NCBI GenBank assembly: GCA_900321535.1
Contig: ONWJ01000018.1
Span: 1-6,096 of the forward strand
Direction: 5' to 3'
DNA from: an uncultured Erysipelotrichaceae bacterium
GTDB lineage: Bacteria > Bacillota_I > Bacilli_A > RFN20 > CAG-826
DNA: 6,096 nt
Below the pieces are notes generated by a model. It ran no database searches, was not told the DNA's origin, and saw only the letters and a list, made by a program, of their open reading frames with translations. Positions 1 to 5,387 of this stretch are shown here, piece by piece. Both the position numbers and the translations under genes were made by a program. Within the stretch, counting starts at the first letter, position 1; each line of letters begins with the position of its first letter.

Positions 1-99
1 CTTGTCACCGCGACAAAAGACTATAAGAAAGTCCTCCACTTCTATGATGAATGCGCAGGGATGACATTCCACGACGCATGCATGTTCAAGAAGCTATAA
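1..99 (+). CDS. Partial 3' end of a probable GNAT-family N-acetyltransferase
   Basis: Only the last 32 codons are in the window, in frame from base 1 to a TAA at 97-99. The visible residues include TKDYKKVLHFYDECAGM and end in CMFKKL. This resembles the C-terminal part of GNAT acetyltransferases, where a Tyr-containing helix (xxFYexcGF/M) is followed by a final beta strand ending in K-L. GNAT enzymes transfer an acetyl group from acetyl-CoA to an amine, but the substrate cannot be inferred here because the acetyl-CoA-binding motif lies outside the window. The gene is the only supported plus-strand gene and is convergent with the operon to its right. The family call rests on a short stretch and is tentative; the reading frame itself is more secure, because the stop is followed at once by a hairpin. 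Confidence 0.55.
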   Translation, partial: LVTATKDYKKVLHFYDECAGMTFHDACMFKKL

Positions 100-100
100 G

Positions 101-133
101 GAAACGAAAACGCGCAGGATAACCTGCGCGTTT
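101..133. terminator. Hairpin terminator between convergent genes
   Basis: A perfect 11-bp stem (108-118 with 123-133) encloses the 4-nt loop ATAA. Read on the minus strand, the stem is followed by TTTTCGTTTC, so it best serves the operon ending at 150. On the plus strand the stem ends in only three T, so it would be a weaker terminator for the acetyltransferase gene ending at 99. It occupies nearly all of the 50-base convergent gap. Confidence 0.85.
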
Positions 134-149
134 GCATTCCGTTAGAGGT

Positions 150-524
150 TTAGTTCTCTTCTTTGGTTTCGGCGACGACTTCCGCTTCGGCAACCGGCTC
201 TTGCTCGATGGCAAGACGCTGGGCACGACGGAGGTTACGTTCGGCATCGCGGTCCCCTTCTCTTGCAAACAAAGTCAAGGAGAGCATAGCCACGAAGGCG
301 GCGATGAGCACTAAGATGATACCGAAATAGCGGTATCCCATATGAATCCATGGGATGAGCCAGGCTTTTTCGGAGTTACGAACCCAGTTGTCGCTAGCGA
401 GAACCGGGAGATGATCGCCGATGATGCCGAAGACAACGAAAACCAAGCCCGTGACAGCAATGACCCCGGCTAGTGCATACCAGAAGATCTCTTTCTTCTT
501 GAGTTTGGCTTTCTTGATTGGCAT
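150..524 (-). CDS. Small two-TM membrane protein of unknown function
   Basis: This is a 124-aa protein I do not recognise. It starts with a lysine-rich cytosolic segment (KKAKLKKK, residues 4-11), followed by a hydrophobic segment at about 14-36, a short polar loop at about 37-65 with several tryptophans, and a second hydrophobic segment at about 66-86. A charged tail (AREGDRDAERNLRRAQR) then becomes acidic and Glu/Ala-rich at 108-124. The positive-inside rule predicts both ends in the cytoplasm with a small external loop. The ATG at 524 has a GAGG-type ribosome binding site about 10 nt upstream. The gene is the last of a three-gene unit, 22 nt after the 296-aa gene, and is followed by a hairpin terminator. 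No enzymatic motif is visible. It may act as a membrane partner of the preceding soluble protein, which is only inference from adjacency. Confidence 0.85.
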   Translation of the reverse strand: MPIKKAKLKKKEIFWYALAGVIAVTGLVFVVFGIIGDHLPVLASDNWVRNSEKAWLIPWIHMGYRYFGIILVLIAAFVAMLSLTLFAREGDRDAERNLRRAQRLAIEQEPVAEAEVVAETKEEN

Positions 525-546
525 GGTCGATTATCCTCGTTTCGAA

Positions 547-1437
547 TTAGGCTTCCTGACCGGCGATTTTCACGTTGTCTTGTTTGATCGCTTCAAGGAA
601 TTCATTGATGAGTTGTGGGTAGCAGGCGCGGAAAGCGGCTTCCTGATCACGGATGTAAAGATTGACAGTCTCTTGGACTTCGCGATAGACATCTGGGATG
701 CGCTTGCCAGCTGGAACTTGGCGACGGCCGATCATCATCTCGACGAGAGAGTTGATCTTGTCTTCCATGTTCTTGTAGATTGGGTCGATTTCATGAGCGG
801 TCTGACGGACAAAGCCGATTTGACGGATCATTTCTTCGATATCCTGGCCGATGAAGGTCGAAGCGGCAGCGGTTCCACCGTTTTGGGCTTCTTCACGACG
901 GGCGACTTGATAGTCTTCGAAGAAACGGATGAGGTCGTTGACAAGAGCTGCGAAAGCAACACCGCGGAAGAAACGATCTTCGGCGAGCCAGACTTTCTCG
1001 ACTTCGTCAACATTGTGCTGGGCTTTTTCAGCGTCAGTTTGGGCAGCGGCTTCGTTCTTTTTGCCTTCTTGGATGCCAGAAAGGATGATGCCGTTGATGG
1101 ATTCGTGGATTGGGAGAACGCCTTTGTAGATTTCAGCGTGCTGGTTGTGATCGACGCGAACACCGTCATCCGCAAGTTTGAGGATGGTGGATTTCTCACC
1201 GAAGACATTTTCATAGAAATCGCGGATTTGTTTCTCAAGCTTTTCGCCGTTTTCGCCAGCCTGCTTGAGGATGTTCTTCAAGTGGGTGTTCTCATCGACT
1301 TCGATGATGACGCCGCGCTTTTCATTCTTGAAAGCCTCGACATCATAAGAATCGCGGCGGAAGGTGAATTGGAGCACGTCGCGGATGATCACGTTGTAGT
1401 GAATCAAGGTAGTGATGGTTTTAGAGATGTTGTTCAT
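547..1437 (-). CDS. Unrecognised helical soluble protein (296 aa)
   Basis: I do not recognise this 296-aa protein. It has no signal peptide or membrane segment. It is highly charged and looks mostly alpha-helical: one likely helical stretch at about 53-80, an Ala/Glu/Lys-rich stretch with coiled-coil character at about 123-150, and another amphipathic stretch at about 198-235. A small beta-like segment (GVIIEVDENTH) lies near residue 42. It contains one Cys (272) and no visible nucleotide-binding or catalytic motif. The ATG at 1437 has an AAAGGA ribosome binding site about 8 nt upstream, inside the 17-nt gap after the HAD gene. A longer antisense frame covers the same bases, but it lacks a good ribosome binding site and does not fit the operon. 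The tight spacing with the HAD phosphatase and the two-TM protein suggests co-transcription. Homology search is needed for any function. Confidence 0.87.
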   Translation of the reverse strand: MNNISKTITTLIHYNVIIRDVLQFTFRRDSYDVEAFKNEKRGVIIEVDENTHLKNILKQAGENGEKLEKQIRDFYENVFGEKSTILKLADDGVRVDHNQHAEIYKGVLPIHESINGIILSGIQEGKKNEAAAQTDAEKAQHNVDEVEKVWLAEDRFFRGVAFAALVNDLIRFFEDYQVARREEAQNGGTAAASTFIGQDIEEMIRQIGFVRQTAHEIDPIYKNMEDKINSLVEMMIGRRQVPAGKRIPDVYREVQETVNLYIRDQEAAFRACYPQLINEFLEAIKQDNVKIAGQEA

Positions 1438-1454
1438 AATTTTTTCCTTTAGGA

Positions 1455-2303
1455 TTACTTGCTATCCTCCGATGGGTATAGCTCTTTCCCCAAATCGCTG
1501 ACGCTGTCAATGACATGGGCAGCTTCTTCCTGAACCTCTTTCGGAGCGTGGCTCATGCAATAGCTTTGCTTTTGATAGAGGCGGAACATCGGCACATCGT
1601 TTCCGGAGTCGCCGACAACTTTGATATTATCCTCACTTATTTTTAGATTATCAAGGTAAAATGACAACCCACTTGCTTTATTGCACCCCTTAGGGGTGAT
1701 TTCAATAAACTGATTCAGCCAGCAGAACTCGAATTCAGGGTAATCTTGCTGGAGTTTTTCGGTGATTTTCTTAGCCAAGCGCTGCTTCCGCTTGCTTAAG
1801 CCGATCAACACCATGAGTTTGTTGGCCTCGCCTTTGGAGATTTCTTGGAAGAAAAGGTGGTCCGATGATCTCCAAGCCTCGCGATACGTTCCTTGGAACG
1901 CCTCGAAGATCACATACAAGATTCTGGCTCCCAAAGAAGTGCTTGCCCTCATGTGGATGAGAGGATAACGCTTGGAGGTGACCATCATCAACTTTGGATC
2001 GTAGTTCTCACGGATATCGATCACCAGTTTGCGGAGACCTTCTGCATCGAAGTAACTCTCACGAATCACCTTGCCATCGCAGACAACATAAGCCCCATTT
2101 GTGCCGATGATATCGACGGGAGCGCCGAGTTTACCAGCGATTTTATTGGTGAAGGAACTATGACGAGAGGTGACGACGACAAGGCGACCTCCATCGCGGA
2201 TGAAGCGCTGCAAAAACTCGCGGTTCTTCTTCGGAACCATATGGACATAACTCTTCGGATAGAAGAGCGTGCCATCAAGATCTGTCGCGATCACTTTCGT
2301 CAT
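1455..2303 (-). CDS. Cof-type HAD-superfamily phosphatase (HAD-IIB)
   Basis: This 282-aa protein is a haloacid dehalogenase-superfamily hydrolase of the Cof/YidA type (subfamily IIB). Motif I is TDLDGTL with nucleophile Asp8 and acid/base Asp10. Motif II is VVTSR (Thr45/Ser46). Motif III is probably Lys209 in TPKGCNKASGL. Motif IV is GDSGND (231-236), with Mg2+-binding Asp232 and Asp236. The middle region, about 85-200, is the C2-type cap that sets the substrate. These are cytosolic Mg2+-dependent phosphatases, usually acting on sugar phosphates, FMN or related phosphomonoesters; the substrate cannot be told from the sequence. The length is normal for the family. It is the first gene of a three-gene unit. 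The start is fixed by the family's N-terminus, yet no Shine-Dalgarno is present: the bases just before ATG read TTTGCCCC. A TATCAT box only 7 nt upstream raises the chance of a leaderless message. Confidence 0.93.
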   Translation of the reverse strand: MTKVIATDLDGTLFYPKSYVHMVPKKNREFLQRFIRDGGRLVVVTSRHSSFTNKIAGKLGAPVDIIGTNGAYVVCDGKVIRESYFDAEGLRKLVIDIRENYDPKLMMVTSKRYPLIHMRASTSLGARILYVIFEAFQGTYREAWRSSDHLFFQEISKGEANKLMVLIGLSKRKQRLAKKITEKLQQDYPEFEFCWLNQFIEITPKGCNKASGLSFYLDNLKISEDNIKVVGDSGNDVPMFRLYQKQSYCMSHAPKEVQEEAAHVIDSVSDLGKELYPSEDSK

Positions 2304-2310
2304 GGGGCAA

Positions 2311-2339
2311 ATGATAGACCAGCATTAGCAAAAAGAAAA
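2311..2339 (-). promoter_or_regulatory. Weak candidate promoter for the HAD operon
   Basis: On the minus strand TATCAT (2311-2316) resembles a -10 box and lies 7 nt from the ATG at 2303. A 17-bp spacer leads to TTTTCT (2334-2339), a poor -35 match. If it is used, transcription would start at or very near the A of the ATG. The -35 overlaps the U-tract of the upstream hairpin, which weakens the call. Confidence 0.3.
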
Positions 2340-2356
2340 CCTTTTCTTTAGAAAAG
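2330..2356 (-). terminator. Second, AT-rich terminator-like hairpin before the HAD gene
   Basis: On the minus strand CTTTTC (2351-2356) pairs perfectly with GAAAAG (2341-2346) across a TAAA loop. This is followed by one G and then TTTTCTTTTT (2330-2339). The same T4-C-T5 tail follows the terminators at 2369-2398 and 5358-5383. The stem is AT-rich and weak alone. It could be a backup for the hpf terminator just upstream, or an attenuator in a leader of the HAD operon. Confidence 0.45.
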
Positions 2357-2368
2357 CCACCCTTAAGG

Positions 2369-2398
2369 AAAAAAAGAAAACGCGGGTTGCCCCGCGTT
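2369..2398 (-). terminator. Intrinsic terminator of hpf
   Basis: On the minus strand an 8-bp GC-rich stem, AACGCGGG with CCCGCGTT (2391-2398 and 2379-2386), has a 4-nt loop. It is followed by TTTTCTTTTTTT (2369-2380, overlapping the last two stem bases). It begins 18 nt after the hpf stop codon and has all features of a strong Rho-independent terminator. Confidence 0.92.
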
Positions 2399-2416
2399 AA
2401 AGTTGGTGAAAGGTTC

Positions 2417-2968
2417 TTATTTGAGTTTGTTCTCGACTTGGATGACGCCATATCCACCGTCGATTCTCTTATAAGCGACGGAGATTTCATCATCTTCTTC
2501 ATCGAGATAAACGAAGAAGGAATGGCCGAGGGCTTCCATGCGGGTGATGGCGTCGTCAATCGACATTGGTTCGAGATAGATGGATTTGGTGCGGACGACT
2601 TCTTCTTCGCCTTCTTCAGCTTCATAATCCGCGATGGCTTCTAATGCGAGCGCTTTGCCAAGAGAATCCGCCTTTTTGGTGCGGTCCATGCGGGTCTTGA
2701 GTTTACGCATCTGGTCTTCGAGCTTATCCATGGCAAGATCGAAGGCAGCGTAGAGATCATCATTTTTAACTTCGGTGCGGAAATCCATGATCTTGGTGAA
2801 GATGGTGATTTCGACTTTCGCCCCCACTGAGTAGGAACGGACAACTGCGCGGCAGAGCACATCGTCATTGATGACGAAGAACTTGTCCATCCTTGACAGC
2901 TTCTTTTCGAGTTCAGCGCGAATAGAATCGGTGACCTCAATGTTCTTTCCGATGATTTGATATTTCAT
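2417..2968 (-). CDS. hpf: Long-form ribosome hibernation promoting factor
   Basis: This 183-aa protein is the long-form HPF, which binds the 30S decoding region of idle ribosomes and dimerises them into 100S particles in stationary phase. The N-terminal S30AE domain spans about residues 1-97 (MKYQIIGKNIEVTDSIRAEL, then the helix LYAAFDLAMDKLEDQMRK at 72-89). An acidic linker (about 105-123) follows, and then the C-terminal dimerisation domain at about 124-178, with VRTKSIYLEPMSIDDAI, LGHSFFVY and DGGYGVIQ all matching the family pattern. The frame is open upstream to 3103, but the start at 2968 is chosen because family members begin MKYxIxGKN and an AGGAGG ribosome binding site precedes this ATG. 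The upstream extension is unrelated to the family. The gene stands alone between its own promoter and terminator. Confidence 0.97.
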   Translation of the reverse strand: MKYQIIGKNIEVTDSIRAELEKKLSRMDKFFVINDDVLCRAVVRSYSVGAKVEITIFTKIMDFRTEVKNDDLYAAFDLAMDKLEDQMRKLKTRMDRTKKADSLGKALALEAIADYEAEEGEEEVVRTKSIYLEPMSIDDAITRMEALGHSFFVYLDEEDDEISVAYKRIDGGYGVIQVENKLK

Positions 2969-3004
2969 ATTTATTTTGCCCCTCCTAAGGGCTTCTACAA
3001 TTAT

Positions 3005-3032
3005 ATTGTAACGATTTTCCAAAGAAACACAA
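3005..3032 (-). promoter_or_regulatory. Candidate hpf promoter
   Basis: On the minus strand TTGTGT (3027-3032) and TACAAT (3005-3010) are separated by 16 bp, and an overlapping TATAAT lies just downstream of the -10. This would give a 5' UTR of about 30 nt containing the AGGAGG site (2982-2987). The -10 is good and the -35 matches only in TTG. No sigma-B type promoter was recognised. Confidence 0.55.
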
Positions 3033-3089
3033 AGGCATTGGGAAAAACTCATCCAAAAAAAGGTTTCCGCTTTGTTTAGAAAACCCAAC

Positions 3090-3120
3090 AAAAAACAGGC
3101 CAATTTTTCAAATTAGCCTG
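3090..3120 (-). terminator. Intrinsic terminator of metK
   Basis: On the minus strand CAGGC-T-AATTT pairs with AAATT-G-GCCTG across a GAA loop. This gives an 11-bp stem with one U-G wobble (3096-3120), followed by TTTTTTG. It lies 17 nt beyond the metK stop codon and separates metK from hpf. Confidence 0.92.
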
Positions 3121-3137
3121 CAAAAGTCGCTTCTTTT

Positions 3138-4307
3138 TTATTTGGCGAAGAACGCTTTCAGCGCTTCAACCTTATCGAGCTTCTCCCATGGGACATCGAT
3201 ATCGGGACGGCCATAGCAACCGTAATTGCAGGTGTCCGCGTATTTCCAAGTCGGGTGGGTCATATCGAAAGCAGAGATGATGGCGCCCGGTCTTGCATCA
3301 AAGCAAGCACGGATCGCTTGAAGGATCTTCTCATCGCTATAATGGGCGGTGCCATAAGTCGCGATGCCGATGGAGATAGGCTCTGCCACCCCAATCGCAT
3401 AGGATAGTTGAACCTCAAGGCGATCTGCCGCCCCTGCCGCGACCAAGTTTTTGGCGATATAACGAGCATAGTAAGATGCGCTTCTATCAACCTTGGATGG
3501 GTCTTTGCCAGAGAAAGCGCCACCCCCATGGCGAGAAGAACCACCATAGGTATCGACGATGAGTTTTCTTCCAGTTAATCCGGTATCGCCATCCGGTCCG
3601 CCGATAACGAAGCGACCCGTCGGGTTGATGAAATAACGGAAATCATCATTGAAGCCAAAAGAGCGGATGACCGGCACCATGATTTGATCATGGATATAAG
3701 CGCGGAAGGCATCCAAATCAATGTCAGGGTCATGCTGGATGGACATCAAAACCGTATCGACTTTGATGCTCTTTGGATCGGTGTAATCCATCGTCACCTG
3801 GCTCTTCATATCTGGACGTGCACCTTTGAAAACGCCTTCTTTTCTTAAATTGGTCGCATAACGGACAAGTTTATGGGCGATAGAAATCGCTAGAGGCATG
3901 TATCCTTCGGTCTCGTTGGTCGCGTATCCAAACATAATGCCTTGGTCCCCTGCTCCTTGCTCTAAAATGGAGGCTTTGTTTACCCCCATCGCAATATCAG
4001 GAGACTGGGCTTTGACAAGGACATCGATCTTGCAGGTATCGCAGCCGATACCAAGCTCTTTTGAGGTATAGCCGATATCGCGGAGAACCTTGCGGGCGAT
4101 AGCCTCGTAATCAGGCTGACTCTTGCAGGTGATTTCGCCACCGATGACAACGTGTTCGGTAGTCGCGAAAACCTCGCAGGCAACGTGAGCGCTTGGGTCT
4201 AAGGCCAAGCAAGCATCCAAAATGGCATCCGCGATTTGATCGCAGACCTTATCTGGGTGACCTTCAGAAACCGATTCGCTGCTGAATAAGATTTTTTCTT
4301 TCGCCAT
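3138..4307 (-). CDS. metK: S-adenosylmethionine synthetase (methionine adenosyltransferase)
   Basis: This 389-aa protein makes S-adenosylmethionine from methionine and ATP, releasing phosphate and pyrophosphate (EC 2.5.1.6), as a cytosolic tetramer needing Mg2+ and K+. Landmarks in order are SEGHPDK (14-20, with catalytic His17 and metal-binding Asp19), GAGDQGIMFGYAT (118-130, the signature hexapeptide and ATP-binding loop), GPDGDTGLTGRK (237-248), and the glycine-rich GGGAFSGKDPSKVDRSA (261-277) that closes on the triphosphate. The length is typical and no key residue is missing. The frame is open a further 11 codons upstream, but the start at 4307 is chosen because family members begin MxKxxxLFTSESVxEGHPDK and a GGAGG site lies 8 nt before this ATG. 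It is monocistronic, with a candidate SAM-sensing leader upstream and its own terminator. SAM feedback on its own synthesis is therefore the likely control. Confidence 0.99.
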   Translation of the reverse strand: MAKEKILFSSESVSEGHPDKVCDQIADAILDACLALDPSAHVACEVFATTEHVVIGGEITCKSQPDYEAIARKVLRDIGYTSKELGIGCDTCKIDVLVKAQSPDIAMGVNKASILEQGAGDQGIMFGYATNETEGYMPLAISIAHKLVRYATNLRKEGVFKGARPDMKSQVTMDYTDPKSIKVDTVLMSIQHDPDIDLDAFRAYIHDQIMVPVIRSFGFNDDFRYFINPTGRFVIGGPDGDTGLTGRKLIVDTYGGSSRHGGGAFSGKDPSKVDRSASYYARYIAKNLVAAGAADRLEVQLSYAIGVAEPISIGIATYGTAHYSDEKILQAIRACFDARPGAIISAFDMTHPTWKYADTCNYGCYGRPDIDVPWEKLDKVEALKAFFAK

Positions 4308-4320
4308 GAATAGAACCTCC

Positions 4321-4348
4321 AATAAAAACACCTCCCACAATTGGAAGG
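4321..4348 (-). terminator. Regulatory terminator in the metK leader
   Basis: On the minus strand CCTTCC (4343-4348) pairs with GGGAGG (4331-4336), six pairs with one U-G wobble, across the loop AATTGT. It is followed by TGTTTTTATT (4321-4330). It ends directly against the metK GGAGG ribosome binding site (4316-4320), so it lies between promoter and coding region rather than at a gene end. Its 5' arm can instead pair with GGAAG at 4359-4363, which forms an antiterminator. This placement is typical of riboswitch-controlled attenuation. Confidence 0.7.
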
Positions 4349-4383
4349 TTTCATGGAACTTCCCGATGCATCGTTCCCCAGTG

Positions 4384-4470
4384 GGATGGGGCTCTTAGCA
4401 AGCACTTACCGTTATACCGGAGTTGCTAGCGCCCTGATTAGCTAAGGAGACGGCGCTTCTTGATACATCC
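4384..4470 (-). promoter_or_regulatory. Candidate SAM-clan riboswitch aptamer upstream of metK
   Basis: Read on the minus strand and folded by hand: P1 is GGATG (4466-4470) with CATCC (4384-4388). The junction TATCAAGA follows. P2 is AGCGCC (4452-4457) with GGCGCT (4428-4433). Its loop holds CTTAGC (4441-4446). Then come GCAACT (4421-4426), P3 as ACT-CCG with CGG-TA-AGT (4418-4423 with 4404-4411), and AGTGCTT. GCTAAG (4394-4399) is a perfect 6-bp complement to the P2 loop, giving a pseudoknot. The order AUCAAGA, P2, GCAACY, P3, RGUGC and a P2-loop pseudoknot is that of the SAM-I/SAM-IV clan, with the ACC/GGU pair of P3 replaced by ACU/AGU. A canonical S-box kink-turn (GGGACUGGCCCGAUGA) and P4 are absent, so it is closer to the compact SAM-IV or SAM-I/IV forms or is a divergent variant. 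The gene downstream makes SAM. Ligand identity is inferred. Confidence 0.6.
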
Positions 4471-4487
4471 TTATTTAAGGTGGCACT

Positions 4488-4516
4488 ACTTTACTCGTTT
4501 TATCTTGCTTAAGCAA
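4488..4516 (-). promoter_or_regulatory. Candidate metK promoter
   Basis: On the minus strand TTGCTT (4511-4516) and TAAAGT (4488-4493) are separated by exactly 17 bp. Transcription would begin near 4480, about 10 nt before the P1 stem of the putative aptamer. This fits a leader whose first structure is the sensor. Neither hexamer is a strong match. The -35 is embedded in a 14-bp palindrome. Confidence 0.4.
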
Positions 4517-4517
4517 G
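4504..4517. repeat. 14-bp perfect palindrome overlapping the metK -35
   Basis: CTTGCTTAAGCAAG is identical to its reverse complement. It covers the candidate metK -35 box. It could be an operator, a weak hairpin helping to end transcription of the upstream 238-aa gene, or chance. No U-tract follows on the minus strand, so a terminator role is doubtful. Confidence 0.5.
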
Positions 4518-4538
4518 CCTTTCAGGCCCGGTTTTCCA

Positions 4539-4549
4539 TGACAGTGTCA
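4539..4549. repeat. 11-bp inverted repeat TGACA-N-TGTCA
   Basis: TGACA and TGTCA arms flank a single central base, 23-33 nt upstream of the candidate metK -35 box and about 23 nt after the stop of the 238-aa gene. The size and symmetry suit a dimeric DNA-binding protein, but no regulator can be named and such short repeats also arise by chance. Confidence 0.35.
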
Positions 4550-4572
4550 GATCATAGAAAGCACGGGATGAT

Positions 4573-5289
4573 TTATTTGCAGAACTTAAGTTCTTTCGGT
4601 TCCAGCCCCATCGCTTTTAATTCGGCGAACACTGGTCCGCAGAGGGCTTTCTCTAAGCTGCCCATGCGAACGAAAGTCCAGGCATAATCGGAAGAGGAGA
4701 TGAAGATGCCTTTCTCATCTTTTTGCAATGCGGGGCGATATTTATCGACAAGTTGCTCGCGGAAGAAATCCAAAATCGTATTACGGACGACGGTCTCCAC
4801 GTCATCAGCGGAGATGCAAATCGAATCCTCTTCTTCGTGCGTTTGATGTTCTTTGATGTAGTTATAAGAAGTCTGGAACGTCTCTGGGATAACATCATAA
4901 GCAACCGAGACTTTAAGGTTCCTGAATTGGACCCTAAGCATCTTTCCGTTAAGAACTTTGGCTTTGCAAAGATGGTCGGTTCCCATATCCACGACTTGCT
5001 TGTTGTGACTACGTAAGAGATAGACTTCGGTATTCTTGTATTTGGAAGAAAAGAGGCCACTTTTGAGGGGGGTTTTGCAATCTTTGGCGAGATAAAAGTC
5101 CACTTCATCCGCTGAATTATTGAACCCTTTGACCTCTTCATCTTGAACGACGACCAAGCAACAACCAGCTGGTTTATTGATAATGGATTCGGCGGAGAAG
5201 CCACCTTCTCTAGCCGGAAAACGACCGATGACGGTGCTTGAGTCTTCTAGCTCTGGGAAGTCGGTGATGAAGTAATTTTGGTTGGCCAT
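4573..5289 (-). CDS. Possible divergent SPFH/YdjI-like protein (238 aa)
   Basis: This 238-aa protein has no clear signature. Residues 45-140 (VVVQDEEVKGF, then TEVYLLRSHNKQVVDMGT, then LRVQFRNLKVSVAYDVIPETF) resemble the beta-rich start of SPFH-domain 'virion core'/YdjI-like proteins, where a TEVYFxN-like strand and a pore-forming arrangement of strands are followed by helices. Residues 162-182 (DDVETVVRNTILDFFREQLVD) and 219-238 (GPVFAELKAMGLEPKELKF) match the general helix-then-'L...GL....' layout of that family. No membrane segment or zinc-ribbon is visible, and the protein is shorter than typical YdjI-like proteins. The frame continues upstream to 5373, but the start at 5289 is chosen because GGAAG precedes it at proper spacing and the upstream codons cross the promoter region. 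The gene is monocistronic, between the TSCPD terminator and the metK leader. The existence of the gene is secure; the family is a weak guess. Confidence 0.8.
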   Translation of the reverse strand: MANQNYFITDFPELEDSSTVIGRFPAREGGFSAESIINKPAGCCLVVVQDEEVKGFNNSADEVDFYLAKDCKTPLKSGLFSSKYKNTEVYLLRSHNKQVVDMGTDHLCKAKVLNGKMLRVQFRNLKVSVAYDVIPETFQTSYNYIKEHQTHEEEDSICISADDVETVVRNTILDFFREQLVDKYRPALQKDEKGIFISSSDYAWTFVRMGSLEKALCGPVFAELKAMGLEPKELKFCK

Positions 5290-5307
5290 AGAAGTTTTCT
5301 TCCATTG

Positions 5308-5336
5308 ATTATCGTGGCGGCGTGTTTTAGAAACAA
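5308..5336 (-). promoter_or_regulatory. Candidate promoter of the 238-aa gene
   Basis: On the minus strand TTGTTT (5331-5336) and GATAAT (5308-5313) have a 17-bp spacer. The -10 matches five of six consensus bases. Transcription would start near 5300, giving a very short 5' UTR of about 11 nt before the ATG at 5289; this would leave the GGAAG site near the 5' end of the message. Confidence 0.5.
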
Positions 5337-5357
5337 GGGGAAAATGCCGAGCGAGGC

Positions 5358-5383
5358 AAAAAGAAAACCGCACAAAGCGGTTT
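5358..5383 (-). terminator. Intrinsic terminator of the pduL-TSCPD unit
   Basis: On the minus strand AAACCGC (5377-5383) pairs with GCGGTTT (5365-5371), a 7-bp stem with loop TTTGT. It is followed by TTTTCTTTTT (5358-5367, overlapping the last stem bases). The stem begins 4 nt after the TGA of the upstream gene, which supports TGA being a real stop. Confidence 0.9.
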
Positions 5384-5387
5384 CCTA

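Noticed and set aside
421..1452. 343-codon open frame on the plus strand
   Set aside because: It is antisense to the 296-aa gene and part of its neighbours, has no ribosome binding site or family motif, and ignores the tight minus-strand operon spacing.
2969..3103. N-terminal extension of hpf by 45 codons
   Set aside because: It crosses the promoter and the AGGAGG site and is unlike any HPF N-terminus.
4308..4380. SMK-box (SAM-III) riboswitch at the metK ribosome binding site
   Set aside because: A GGAGG site with nearby GGAAGUUCC-type stems is suggestive, but I could not build the SMK three-way junction pairing to the Shine-Dalgarno; attenuation pairing explains these bases better.
4384..4470. 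Canonical SAM-I (S-box) riboswitch
   Set aside because: The hallmark GGGACUGGCCCGAUGA kink-turn region and the P4 arm are not present, so only a broader SAM-clan assignment is claimed.
4471..4490. T-box-like string AAGGTGGCACTACT on the plus strand
   Set aside because: It resembles the T-box antiterminator sequence, but no supported plus-strand gene lies downstream, and these bases are in the minus-strand metK promoter and leader start.
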